Assembly (NCBI GenBank): GCA_030540395.1 | Contig: JAUNWI010000009.1 | Coordinates: 1 to 64,000, forward strand | Direction: 5' to 3' | Length of the DNA: 64,000 bases | Source of the DNA: Phascolarctobacterium sp. | GTDB taxonomy: Bacteria > Bacillota > Negativicutes > Acidaminococcales > Acidaminococcaceae | Shown here: positions 24,013-33,062 of the stretch, in pieces | Layout: the number at the start of each line of letters is the position of its first letter | Position numbering within the stretch: the first letter of the stretch is position 1 | Notes under the pieces: model-generated | What the model saw: only the letters and a program-made list of their open reading frames with translations | Database searches by the model: none | Told to the model about the DNA's origin: nothing | Position numbers and translations under genes: made by a program

Positions 24013-24549
24013 ATGAAGCCGAACTTCAAAGACCGGAAACCGGCTATTGCCGGCTCCCGGTCTTTTTTCCCAGTTAAGCATTTTGTAATTTTTGTTTGCA
24101 TTTTAGTTGTATTTTTAGCCTGGTATGGTAGCCGTTTGGTGGTGGCCGTGGTGCCGGAGGAGGGCAAGCCCTTCGCCTTTGCCACTTATCCCGGGGATGA
24201 ATGGCGTATTAGCTTGACTCATTCCGTGGAGAAAACGGCTTGGGATGATTATTTCCTTGTGCAGGGTGCCAATAAAATGACTATGACCCACACCCGTTTT
24301 TCCTCCCTGGGCTGGGGTTATCCCTATGCTCCTAGCGAGGGCAAGCTTACCAGAACTGCTGACGGTCGCTTTGATTTAGAAATGAACAGGCCCTACAAGG
24401 AGTTGGCATTGCGCATTTCGGAGCAAGCCATGCCCCATTTAATCCATGGGGAGGAGGATTATGATTTAATCAGGCTGTACGGGCAGGGGACGGCAGTAAA
24501 GATAAAAATCCAGTACCGCTATGAATACTGGTGGGAAAATTATTTTTAG
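24013..24549 (+). CDS. DUF1850 protein
   Basis: 178 residues. A membrane segment (HFVIFVCILVVFLAWYG) is followed by the DUF1850 core: WRISLTHSVEKTAWDDYFLV and a FSSLGWGYPY motif. DUF1850 genes are regularly placed between TAXI receptor and permease genes; their role in transport is unknown. The first codons encode the arms of a terminator-like hairpin (24031-24068) and no ribosome binding site precedes the ATG, so expression is probably low or coupled. Confidence 0.75.
   Translation: MKPNFKDRKPAIAGSRSFFPVKHFVIFVCILVVFLAWYGSRLVVAVVPEEGKPFAFATYPGDEWRISLTHSVEKTAWDDYFLVQGANKMTMTHTRFSSLGWGYPYAPSEGKLTRTADGRFDLEMNRPYKELALRISEQAMPHLIHGEEDYDLIRLYGQGTAVKIKIQYRYEYWWENYF
24031..24068 (+). terminator. 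Terminator-like hairpin inside the start of the DUF1850 gene
   Basis: AAGACCGG…AGCCGG pairing CCGG…CCGGTCTT with a TTTTTT tail, 28 bases after the TAXI stop. It would cut transcription after the abundant receptor and let a fraction through to the permease. Confidence 0.7.
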
Positions 24550-24590
24550 TTGCATATTTTGTTGAAATTAATGAGAGGAGCTGATACCCA

Positions 24591-26543
24591 ATGTCTGCAA
24601 AAGAAGAACAGATTAGAGAGCTTTCTGCAGAAGAGGTACTACAAAAATTTGATAAAGAATCTAATAAGCGCGAAATGAGCGGCTTATGGGGCTATATCAT
24701 TAATGGTATCTGCGTTTTGTTTGCAGCCTTCCAGCTGTATACAGCAACCTTTGGCATTTTGGACGCTCATTTGCAGCGTGCCATTCATCTGGCCTTTGGC
24801 TTTTTGCTGATTTTCCTTTTATATCCTACAAGAAAATCCTGGTCCAAGACCAAGATGAACCCTGTGGATGTGCTTTTTGCCATCGTAGGCGCTTGCTCAG
24901 CCATGTATATTGTAGTGAACTACAATGAGCTGGTGCTGCGCGCTGGTATGAATACGGAAACAGACTTTATTGTGGGCCTTATCGGTACAGTTTTAGTCTT
25001 TGAAGCAGCCCGTCGCGTAGTGGGCTGGCCCATGATTATTGTGGCCTTTGTTTTCCTGCTGTACGCCTTCTTTGGTCCCTATGTGCCCGGTATTATGGCT
25101 CACCGTGGCGTGGGTCTGGAGGAAATGTTTGACCACCTTTTCTTCACCACCGAGGGCATTTTTGGTACCCCCATGGGCGTATCCTCAACCTTTATTTATT
25201 TGTTCATCCTGTTCGGCGCTTATTTGGAGGCTACGGGTCTGGGCAAGTTCTTCATCGACCTGGCTAACGCCATTGCCGGCTGGGCAGCTGGCGGTCCGGC
25301 CAAGGTAGCAGTGCTGTCCTCCGGCTTGATGGGCACCGTTTCTGGCTCTTCCGTTGGTAACGTAGCTGGTACTGGTTCCTTTACCATCCCCATGATGAAG
25401 AAGCTGGGCTATCGTCCTGCCTTCGCCGGTGCTGTAGAAGCCGCTGCTTCCACCGGTGGCCAGCTCATGCCCCCTGTTATGGGCGCTGCAGCCTTCCTCA
25501 TGGCTGAATTTGTAGGCGTGCCTTATTTCGATGTTGTAAAGGCGGCTGTTATTCCTGCCATGCTGTACTACATCGGCGTATGGCTGGGCGTACATTATGA
25601 AGCGAAAAAGTTCGGCTTGAAGGGTACTCCTCGTGACCAGCTGCCCAAGTTCAAGGATTTGTTCTTGGAAAAGGGTCATTTGGCCATTCCCCTGATCGTT
25701 ATTATTTACCTGCTGGTAAGCGGTTATACTCCCATGCGTGCGGCCTTGGCAGCTATTGCTCTGAGCATTATCTGCGCTTGCCTGCGTAAATCCACCCGCA
25801 TTTCCTTCAAGCAGGTTATCCAAGGCTTGATTGATGGCTCCAAGGGTGTTTTGGGCGTGCTGATTGCCTGCGCTACCGCCGGCATCATCATCGGCGTTGT
25901 AACCAAGACTGGCGTAGGCCTGAAGGTGGCCACCGCCTTGCTGGACCTGGCAGGTGGCAAGCTGTTGCCGGCAATGTTCTTCACCATGATCACCTCTCTG
26001 ATCCTGGGTATGGGCGTGCCCACCACCGCGAACTATGTAATTACCTCTACCATTGCGGCTCCGGCTTTGATTCAAATGCAGGTGCCCGTACTGGCAGCCC
26101 ATATGTTTGCCTTCTACTTTGGTATTGTTGCTGACGTAACTCCGCCTGTTGCCTTGGCGGCTTATGCCGGCGCCGGCATCGCCGGCGCGAACCCCATGCG
26201 CTGCGGCGTTATCGCTGCTAAGCTGGCTATCGCAGCCTTTATCGTGCCGTACATCTTCGTTTTGGCTCCGGAGCTTTTGATGATTAACGCCACTGCCTTC
26301 ACCATTACCTATAGCGCACTTACTGCGATTATCGGTATGTGGGGCGTGTCCATGTCCATGATCGGCTTCTGCCAGAACCTGCTCTTGCTGCCCCAAAGAA
26401 TCGCCTTCCTGGTTGGCGGCGTGTGCATGATTATTCCCGGCACCTTGACCGACGGCATTGGTATTGCTTTGATTGTTGCTACCTTCTTCTGGCAAAAGAC
26501 CAATAAGCGTAAGGGTGCCATTGAGCAAACTGAAGATCTGTAA
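24591..26543 (+). CDS. TRAP transporter fused permease (TAXI family)
   Basis: 650 residues, GAGAGGAGC upstream. The protein is almost entirely membrane helices: an N-terminal 4-helix DctQ-like part (residues ~28-140) fused to a DctM-like part with SGSSVGNVAGTGSFTIPMMKKLGY, a second GMGVPTTANYVI motif and a PPVALAAYAGAGIAG motif. It is the secondary, ion-driven permease working with the lipoprotein at 23035. In a diderm cell it sits in the inner membrane. Confidence 0.93.
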   Translation: MSAKEEQIRELSAEEVLQKFDKESNKREMSGLWGYIINGICVLFAAFQLYTATFGILDAHLQRAIHLAFGFLLIFLLYPTRKSWSKTKMNPVDVLFAIVGACSAMYIVVNYNELVLRAGMNTETDFIVGLIGTVLVFEAARRVVGWPMIIVAFVFLLYAFFGPYVPGIMAHRGVGLEEMFDHLFFTTEGIFGTPMGVSSTFIYLFILFGAYLEATGLGKFFIDLANAIAGWAAGGPAKVAVLSSGLMGTVSGSSVGNVAGTGSFTIPMMKKLGYRPAFAGAVEAAASTGGQLMPPVMGAAAFLMAEFVGVPYFDVVKAAVIPAMLYYIGVWLGVHYEAKKFGLKGTPRDQLPKFKDLFLEKGHLAIPLIVIIYLLVSGYTPMRAALAAIALSIICACLRKSTRISFKQVIQGLIDGSKGVLGVLIACATAGIIIGVVTKTGVGLKVATALLDLAGGKLLPAMFFTMITSLILGMGVPTTANYVITSTIAAPALIQMQVPVLAAHMFAFYFGIVADVTPPVALAAYAGAGIAGANPMRCGVIAAKLAIAAFIVPYIFVLAPELLMINATAFTITYSALTAIIGMWGVSMSMIGFCQNLLLLPQRIAFLVGGVCMIIPGTLTDGIGIALIVATFFWQKTNKRKGAIEQTEDL

Positions 26544-26563
26544 GCAAGTCTGACTACAACTGC

Positions 26564-26597
26564 AACCCCTTGGCTCACTGCGAGCCGAGGGGTTTCT
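26564..26597 (+). terminator. Rho-independent terminator
   Basis: AACCCCTTGGCTC/GAGCCGAGGGGTT stem followed by TCTTT, 20 bases after the permease stop. The remaining 200 bases hold only a probable TGCTATAAT promoter (near 26750) for the next gene. Confidence 0.8.
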
Positions 26598-26813
26598 TTG
26601 TGCTCAAAAAGCATGCAGCAGTTAAGGTTAAATAGCTTTAAGATAGACTATTTAAGACGGGGCTTGGCAACCAGTATACATCTTAACAATAAATAAACCA
26701 AAAAAATAGTATTTATTTGAAAATTAGTGCTAGCTGAATCTATTGGGATATGCTATAATTAAAATATGCTAGGGTACTTTCCTGTTTTGTTTTGTTCTTA
26801 TATAGTTTTCTAG

Positions 26814-28067
26814 GTGGTGTGTTTTATGTATCATTACAGTTACAAAGTAGTCATCTTAAGTCAAGTCCTTTCCTTGTACACTAAGGTTGCAGCATTTCCA
26901 TCCCTAGCAGGGTTTACTAATATAGTTTCCCATGTGGAAAAAATTGATACTTCTATAAGTGATGCTGATTTATTGATTTGCCAGGGCAGCGCAGCCGAGC
27001 TCAAGCAGGCTTTACCTCTGGTGGCTGCCGAGGCCGTCAAGGTTTTTGTGGCTGAGCCTAAGGAATTGGAGCAGCTGCCTAAGGAGCTTTTGGCCCAGCT
27101 GGACGATTTTTGGAGTTTACCTATGAGCGATGCTCTTTTGGAAGCTAAAATTGCCAAGCTGTTTGCCCATATTAAAAAGGAGAAGGATTACCATCTGACC
27201 CAAAATTATTTTGAAACCTTGATTAATAGCATTCCGCCCTTGATTTGATTCAAGGATATCAAGGGTGCCCATTTGAAGGTTAACGACAGCTTTTGCACCG
27301 CCGTGGGCAAGGAAAAGAGCGATGTGGAGGGTCGTGGCCATTACTATATTTGGGATTTGAAGCCGGAGGAATATGCAGCCGGGGAATATGTGTGCCTGGA
27401 AACGGAGGAAGAGGTTTTGCGAGCTCAAAAGACCTTGCTTTTTGATGAAAAGGTCAAAACCCGTCGGGGACTTCGGGAGTTCAAAACCTATAAATCTCCC
27501 ATTTATGACGACCACCATGAGCTGATTGGCACCGTGGGCTGCGCCATCGACGTAACTGACGAAAAGCGCTTGATGGAAAAACTGATTAATGCAGCTGAAA
27601 CCGACACACTGACCAAGCTGTATAATCGCCGCTCCTTCTATAAATATATGAATAATATTAGGGAAGCCAAGGAGCCTGTTTCTGTCTTTTACTTGGATTT
27701 GGATAATTTTAAAAAGATTAATGATACCTATGGCCATGAGGTGGGGGACGAGCTGCTGTGCAAGGTGGCGCGCATTTTGGAGGCTGTGTTCAAGGATGGC
27801 ATTTGCGTGCGCTTTGGCGGCGACGAGTTCGTCTGCGCCTTGGAGGGCAGCAAGGGTGAGGCTGAGCTTGCCTGCTACGCCGAAAGCTTCCTTGGGGAGC
27901 TGGCTCAGCTCATCGGTGATTACGATAATTTTGCAGGGCTTTCTGCCAGCATCGGCGTTGTTTATACCGAAGCCATTGATGATGTGGATATCCTGCTGAA
28001 AAAGAGTGATGTGGCCATGTACGAGGCCAAGAACAGTGGTAAGGCAGCCTATCGCATTGCGAAATGA
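26814..28067 (+). pseudogene. PAS-GGDEF diguanylate cyclase interrupted by a TGA
   Basis: One continuous frame from 26814 to 28067, broken by TGA at 27246-27248. The N-terminal ~144 codons (receiver-like, then the start of a PAS domain ending NSIPPLI) and the C-terminal part (FKDIKGAHLKVNDSF… then GGDEF) read as one protein. PAS domains normally have I-W-F-K-D here, so TGG (Trp) has become TGA. The GGDEF domain itself looks intact (DTLTKLYNRRSFY, FKKINDTYGHEVGD, VRFGGDEF). A restart could still yield a soluble cyclase from about 27273. Confidence 0.82.
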
Positions 28068-28152
28068 ATTCTTCTTGAAGATTTTTCAAAATAATGATAT
28101 AATTTAATTTAGATTTCATATACTTTCCCCACTGTGGGGAGAAAGTGAGCTT

Positions 28153-29765
28153 GTGGGGATGAACGTAGATATATTAAAAAAGCTCAATTTAAAAGAATGC
28201 CTGGAGCTGGTCAGGGTGATGAATGCCAGCGTCACTGACCCTATGTATGTGTGGGATTTAGAGGAGGACAAGATTCATTTTACCCTTGCCATTAGTGATG
28301 TTTTGGCGCTGCGTCCTAAGGAGAATGAAGGCTTTGAAATCCAGGAGCTGTTGAACCTGACCTATTCCGTGGATAAACCTAGGATGGACAAGGGGATTTT
28401 TCGTGTTGCCAATGGTTTGGAGACGGAATTTGAAATTGAGTATCGTGTTATTGACCGGGAGGGCAAGCGCGTTTGGGTTAATAACAAGGGACAGCTGATT
28501 CATATTGAAAACGGTGAGCGCAGGGTGATTATCGGTCGTTGTGCTACCAGCCCTTGGTGGATGGCAGAAACTTTACCCTCTTGGGAGCGGAGGCGCTGCT
28601 GCGCTATCGTTCCCCCAATCGTGGTCTCATGAGTCCCGGTGAATTCATCATGCTGCTGGAAAAAACCGGCATGATTTGTCCTGTGGGCAAGTGGATTTTG
28701 CGGGAAGCCTTGAAGCAATGCTTGGAATGGCGCAAGGTGATTCCTGATTTTCGCATCAGCGTCAATGTGTCCTATGTGCAGCTCAATAAGGACGGCTTCG
28801 ACCAAGAGGTGCTGGACGTTTTAGAGGAGCTGGGGGCACCCGGCGATGCTTTGACCTTGGAAATCACGGAAAGCATGCACCTGAGGGATTTCGCCAAGTT
28901 CAACAAGATTTTTACCCTGTGGAAGCAGGCCGGCATCAATATTGCCGTTGATGATTTCGGTACCGGATATTCCAGCCTCAGCTATTTGAAGCGTTTGCAG
29001 TTTGATATTATCAAAATCGACCAATGCTTCGTTAGCGAGGTCACGGAAAGTGCCTACAATTATCGCCTCATCAGCACCGTGCAGGAGCTGGCCTCCTTCT
29101 CTAATATCAAGATTTGCCTTGAGGGCGTGGAGACAGAAAAGCAGCTGCGCCTTTTGAATGATTTGCAGCCGGATATTTATCAGGGATATTTGTTCAGTAG
29201 ACCTGTGGAGGCACCTGTTTTCACGGCCAGCTTTGTGGATAATGGGGCGGACGCTTATGCTGACTACAACACTAAGGTGCAGCGCTTCACCAGCCTCGAC
29301 GTGCAAGAGCGCATGCTGGATAGTCACCTTTTGTGGAATCTGATGTATGACGATCCGGGCTATGACATTGTGCATAACAATTCCGAAAATATTTTGCGGG
29401 ATTTGGAGCTGGGCCTGTGGATTATTCGCATGGAACCCGGTGTGGGCCATTACGAAATGTTTTTGGACAAGAACTGTGCGGAAATCATGTCCGCCTCCAA
29501 GGCTTTGTCGCCCCATGAATGCTATAAGAATTGGTTTGAGAAGATTACACCTGAATGCAAGCAATATGTGCTGCAGATGGTGAGCAAGATGATTAATTCT
29601 GGCAAGATTGTGCAGCTGGAGTACAATTGGCAGCATCCCAAGGCCGGAGTGGTGCGGGTGCGCTGTGTGGGCATTAGTGCTGCGGATAGCAATGGAATGG
29701 TGACCTTGAAGGGCTATCACAGAGTGATTAGTAATATTATCCAGTCCTCCTTCCTTGATGTATAA
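28153..29765 (+). pseudogene. PAS-EAL phosphodiesterase gene with internal deletion and frameshift
   Basis: The first frame (28153-28632) encodes a PAS domain ending GERRVIIGR and then runs into nonsense. The second frame (28539-29765) picks up in mid EAL domain (CYQPLVDGRN…EALLRYRSP), with ITESMHLRD, VDDFGTGYSSLSYL and ICLEGVET intact, then a C-terminal PAS-like part. The GGDEF region and start of EAL normally lying between are missing. A deletion therefore joined two frames near 28540. It would otherwise have degraded or regulated c-di-GMP. It follows another damaged c-di-GMP gene. Confidence 0.8.
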
Positions 29766-29772
29766 GTTTTTG

Positions 29773-29801
29773 TTGACAAAAGAGCAGTCTTTTAGTAAAC
29801 T
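29773..29801 (+). promoter_or_regulatory. Promoter of the Mn2+-riboswitch transcript
   Basis: TTGACA, 17-base spacer, TAAACT, placed just upstream of the riboswitch. Confidence 0.75.
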
Positions 29802-29807
29802 CAAAGC

Positions 29808-29905
29808 ATGAAGGGAGTAGCTAGCATGGCTCAGGCCATGTTTACACCATCGTCAAGACGATTGCCTGGGGCAATCCGGTTGTGTGAGTAAGTAGCGAGA
29901 CTTTG
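29808..29905 (+). promoter_or_regulatory. yybP-ykoY (Mn2+) riboswitch
   Basis: Contains the family's conserved 5' element GAAGGGAGTAGC, a variable hairpin, CGTCAAGACGATTGCC, GGCAATCCGG and the 3' closing GCGAGACTTTG. This RNA class binds Mn2+ and turns on manganese-efflux genes. The 3' GCGAGAC arm also pairs with the downstream terminator arm, giving a transcriptional switch. Confidence 0.85.
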
Positions 29906-29938
29906 TTGTAATTTTATTGCAGCAGGTCTCGCTTTTTG
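29895..29938 (+). terminator. Riboswitch-controlled terminator
   Basis: GCGAGAC/GTCTCGC stem with TTTTTG tail. Its 5' arm is shared with the riboswitch P1, so Mn2+ binding should block terminator formation. Confidence 0.8.
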
Positions 29939-29969
29939 TTTTGGGAATGCTGCAGTTGGGAGGTAAAAA

Positions 29970-30899
29970 ATGGACTTAGTACTACAATTTGCATTATTGG
30001 CTTTGGGCTTTGTGCTTTTGGGCAAGGGCGCGGACTGGTTCGTGGAGGGCGCCGCCGGCATTGCGGCCAAGTTTGGCATTCCCCAGTTGGTCATCGGCCT
30101 GACCATTGTGGCCATGGGCACCAGCGCGCCGGAGGCAGCGGTGAGCATTGCCGCGTCCCTGAAGGGCAGCGCTGATATTACCATTGGCAACGTGGTGGGC
30201 AGCAATATTATGAACATTTTGGTGATTTTGGGCTGTGCTTCGGTGATTACGCCCTTGATGTTGGCTCGCTCCACGGCGCGCATCGAGATTCCCTTTGTTA
30301 TTGCTATTACGGCGCTCTTGTATTTCCAAGGCATGGACGGGGTGATTTCCTTCTTTGATGGCATTGTTTTGTGCGTGGGCTTTGTGGTATACCTGCTCTA
30401 TTTGTACAGGATGGCGGTGAACAGCGCGCCTCCTGAAGAGGAGGAGCAGGGGGAGGAAATGAGCCTCAGTAAGTGCATCCTGTGGACGCTGGGTGGCTTG
30501 GCAGTGATTATTGCAGGCAGTAATGTAACGGTCAACGCGGCTACGGCTATCGCTGTATTTATGGGCCTGAGCGAGCGCATTATCGGCCTCACCATTGTGG
30601 CGCTGGGCACCAGCCTGCCGGAGCTGTTTACCTCCGTAACAGCAGCCCGGAAGGGCAATGCGGATATTGCTATTGGCAATATTGTGGGTAGCAATATTTT
30701 CAACATTCTCTTTGTGGTAGCTTTATCCGCGCTGATTGTGGATATTCCCTTTGATAAGGCTTTTAGCTTTGACTCCTACGTAGCCATCGCTGCCGCAGTG
30801 CTTTTGTGGCTGTGCGTGCTGCCCAGGGAGCGCCTGGCCCGTTGGGCCGGGGCGCTGATGCTAGTCAGCTATGGGGCTTATCTGTGGTATATTATCTAA
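29970..30899 (+). CDS. CaCA-family cation/Na+ antiporter, Mn2+-regulated
   Basis: 309 residues with about ten membrane helices in two inverted halves. Each half carries the alpha-repeat: GTSAPEAAVSIAASLKGSADI then GNVVGSNIMNIL, and GTSLPELFTSVTAARKGNADI then GNIVGSNIFNIL. This is the YrbG-like calcium/sodium antiporter family of the inner membrane. Control by a yybP-ykoY riboswitch suggests that the physiological substrate includes Mn2+ (inference). GGAGG site 6 bases before the ATG. Confidence 0.9.
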   Translation: MDLVLQFALLALGFVLLGKGADWFVEGAAGIAAKFGIPQLVIGLTIVAMGTSAPEAAVSIAASLKGSADITIGNVVGSNIMNILVILGCASVITPLMLARSTARIEIPFVIAITALLYFQGMDGVISFFDGIVLCVGFVVYLLYLYRMAVNSAPPEEEEQGEEMSLSKCILWTLGGLAVIIAGSNVTVNAATAIAVFMGLSERIIGLTIVALGTSLPELFTSVTAARKGNADIAIGNIVGSNIFNILFVVALSALIVDIPFDKAFSFDSYVAIAAAVLLWLCVLPRERLARWAGALMLVSYGAYLWYII

Positions 30900-30938
30900 G
30901 CGTAAACCTGTAAAAAAATATACATTTTACTCAAAAAA

Positions 30939-30971
30939 CTCCCGCTAAACACTTGTCTAGCGGGAGTTTTT
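30939..30971 (+). terminator. Rho-independent terminator
   Basis: ACTCCCGCTA/TAGCGGGAGT stem followed by TTTT, between the antiporter and rpsB. Confidence 0.85.
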
Positions 30972-31093
30972 GTGATAAAATATTTCGAGTGTAAAAATAC
31001 ACACGCAGGATAATTCATCGTCTGTCTGCGTAAGCCGCGCAGTTATTGATGAAAATGCATCCCTGCGGAGGAAAAAACAGGAGGAAACAAAAA

Positions 31094-31831
31094 ATGGCTA
31101 TTATCTCTATGAAACAATTACTCGAAGCTGGTGTACACTTTGGTCACCAAACCCGTCGTTGGAACCCCAAGATGGCTCCTTACATCTTCACCGAGCGTAA
31201 TGGTATCTACATCATTGACCTGCAAAAGACCGTGAAGAAAGTTGACGAAGCTTACAACTTCATCCGTGAGGTTGCTGCTGCTGGCGAAAGCATTCTGTTC
31301 GTTGGTACCAAAAAGCAAGCTCAAGAAGCTATGAAGGAAGAAGCTACTCGCTGCAACATGTTCTATGTTAACGAGCGTTGGCTGGGCGGCATGCTGACCA
31401 ACTTCAAAACCATCCAAACCCGTATTGCTCGCCTGCGTAAGCTGGAAGCTATGGAAGCTGATGGCACCTTCGACGTTCTGCCCAAGAAGGAAGTTATCGG
31501 CCTGAAGCATGAAATGGAAAAGCTGACCAAATATTTGGGCGGCATTAAAGATATGAAGAAACTGCCGGGCGCTATGTTCATCGTTGACCCCCGCAAAGAG
31601 CACATCGCTGTTCTGGAAGCTCACAAGCTGAACATTCCCATCGTTGCAACCGTTGACACCAACTGCGATCCCGACGAAATCGACCATGTAATCCCCGCTA
31701 ATGACGACGCTATCCGCGCCGTAAAACTGCTGACCGGCAAAATGGCTGACGCAGTTTTGGAAGGCCGCCAAGGCATGCAAACTGAAGAAGCTCCTGCTAC
31801 CGAAGAAGCTGCTGCTGAAGACGCTGAATAA
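31094..31831 (+). CDS. rpsB: 30S ribosomal protein S2
   Basis: 245 residues from the ATG at 31094 (AGGAGG 7 bases upstream); an in-frame ATG at 31046 lacks a site. Typical S2 sequence: [64 protein letters not shown] and [20 protein letters not shown]-terminal Ala/Glu-rich tail. Followed by tsf, the universal bacterial order. Highly biased codons. Confidence 0.98.
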   Translation: MAIISMKQLLEAGVHFGHQTRRWNPKMAPYIFTERNGIYIIDLQKTVKKVDEAYNFIREVAAAGESILFVGTKKQAQEAMKEEATRCNMFYVNERWLGGMLTNFKTIQTRIARLRKLEAMEADGTFDVLPKKEVIGLKHEMEKLTKYLGGIKDMKKLPGAMFIVDPRKEHIAVLEAHKLNIPIVATVDTNCDPDEIDHVIPANDDAIRAVKLLTGKMADAVLEGRQGMQTEEAPATEEAAAEDAE

Positions 31832-31860
31832 TTTATACTTTATTTGAGGAGGAATTACTC

Positions 31861-32742
31861 ATGGCTCAAATTACTGCTGCATTAGTTAAAGAACTGCGCG
31901 AGCGCACTGGCGCTGGCATGATGGACTGCAAAAAAGCTTTGACCGCTGTTGAAGGCGATATGGACAAGGCTATTGACTTCCTGCGTGAAAAAGGCCTGGC
32001 TGCTGCTGCTAAGAAGGCTGGCCGTATTGCTGCTGAAGGCGTTGTTGGCTACGCACTGAGCGAAGACGGCAAGGTTGGCTGCATCGTTGAAATCAACTGC
32101 GAAACCGACTTCGTTGCTAAGACTGATGGCTTCAAGGAATTGGTTGCTAAGGTTGCTAACCACATCATTGCTACCAAACCTGCTGACGTAGAAGCTCTGC
32201 TGGCTTCCGATATCGAAGGCCAAACCGTAGAAGCTCTGGTAACCGCTAGCGTTGCTAAGATTGGTGAAAAGATTTCCGTTCGTCGTTTCGCTCTGTACGA
32301 AGCTCCGGAAGGCCTGGTTGCTGCTTACATCCATGGCGGCGGCAAGATTGGCGTTCTGGTAGAAATGAAGGGCGGCAACGCTGAACTGGGCAAGGACATT
32401 GCTATGCAAGTTGCTGCTGCTAACCCCTCCTACCTGGAGCGTTCTCAAGTTCCTGCTGCTGAGCTGGAGCATGAGAAGGAAGTTCTGTCCGAGCAAGCTC
32501 GTAACGAAGGCAAACCCGAAAAGATCATCGAAAAGATGGTTTTGGGCCGCATCAACAAATACTACAAGGAAGTATGCTTGGTTGACCAAGAGTTCGTTAA
32601 GGACCCGGATCAAACCATTGCTAAGCTGCTGAAGGCTAATGGCGCTGAAGTGCTGGCATTTGCTCGCTTCCAATTGGGCGAAGGCATCGAAAAGAAGCAA
32701 GAAGACTTCGCTGCTGAAGTTATGTCCCAAATCAAGGGCTAA
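31861..32742 (+). CDS. tsf: Translation elongation factor Ts
   Basis: 293 residues, GGAGGAATTACTC before the ATG. EF-Ts recycles EF-Tu-GDP. The N-terminal UBA-like part ([20 protein letters not shown]) and the TDFVA motif ([15 protein letters not shown]) are present, and the C-terminal part ends in [16 protein letters not shown]. 29 bases after rpsB, certainly co-transcribed. Confidence 0.98.
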   Translation: MAQITAALVKELRERTGAGMMDCKKALTAVEGDMDKAIDFLREKGLAAAAKKAGRIAAEGVVGYALSEDGKVGCIVEINCETDFVAKTDGFKELVAKVANHIIATKPADVEALLASDIEGQTVEALVTASVAKIGEKISVRRFALYEAPEGLVAAYIHGGGKIGVLVEMKGGNAELGKDIAMQVAAANPSYLERSQVPAAELEHEKEVLSEQARNEGKPEKIIEKMVLGRINKYYKEVCLVDQEFVKDPDQTIAKLLKANGAEVLAFARFQLGEGIEKKQEDFAAEVMSQIKG

Positions 32743-32795
32743 TTTCACTCTTTACATTCGGATGTCTGTTATCCATAGATATCATCTCCTAAAAG

Positions 32796-32828
32796 AGCCT
32801 GTACCTGTAAGGGTGCAGGCTTTTTTTG
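32796..32828 (+). terminator. Rho-independent terminator of rpsB-tsf
   Basis: GCCTGTACC/GGGTGCAGGC stem (with G-U pairs) followed by seven T. Confidence 0.85.
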
Positions 32829-32854
32829 CGTTATGTGGCGATTGGTTTGGCAAC
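32813..32854 (+). repeat. Direct repeat, left copy (terminator tail)
   Basis: Starts GTGCAGGC…TTTTGCGTTATGTGGCGATT and continues through TTTGG/ACAACT. It recurs at 34324-34363 on the far side of the AAA-DUF4143 gene with two short differences. The left copy includes the 3' half of the tsf terminator. Confidence 0.75.
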
Positions 32855-32899
32855 TAAGTTGGAGCACAGAATTTGAGGTCGTGTATTTTGAGGTTAAGC

Positions 32900-32996
32900 T
32901 TTGGATTGAATTCCAAATATGTGCAAAATTAGTTCCTAGTTTGGATTATAATCCAAACTTACGTGAATTGATTGGTTTTCTTGGAATGCATTCCAA
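32900..32996 (+). promoter_or_regulatory. Three palindromic operators at exact 40-base spacing
   Basis: TTTGGATTGAATTCCAAA (32900-32917, one mismatch pair), TTTGGATTATAATCCAAA (32940-32957, perfect) and TTGGAATGCATTCCAA (32981-32996, perfect). Their centres are 32908.5, 32948.5 and 32988.5. The last one abuts the -35 of the promoter at 33002. The array must bind a dimeric regulator on one face of the DNA. Confidence 0.8.
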
Positions 32997-33001
32997 ATAA
33001 T

Positions 33002-33030
33002 TTGCATTTATAGACGCTTTGCTTTATACT
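33002..33030 (+). promoter_or_regulatory. Promoter of the AAA-DUF4143 gene
   Basis: TTGCAT, 17-base spacer, TATACT, immediately downstream of the palindrome array. Confidence 0.7.
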
Positions 33031-33062
33031 ATTAGTAAAGCAGAGTTGCGAGGTGATGGCGA

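Noticed and set aside
25185-26528. 447-codon minus-strand frame opposite the TRAP permease
   Set aside because: Antisense shadow of a membrane-protein gene; no ribosome binding site and an artefactual composition.
27246-27248. UGA read as tryptophan or selenocysteine
   Set aside because: TGA ends several intact genes here (for example hicB at 5465), so UGA is a normal stop. The affected residue is a structural Trp, not a catalytic site, and no selenocysteine element was recognised.
28539-29765. Independent intact EAL gene starting at 28539
   Set aside because: The frame begins in the middle of an EAL domain (CYQPLVD) without its first helix and strand, and the preceding PAS frame runs into it; a deletion-frameshift explains both.
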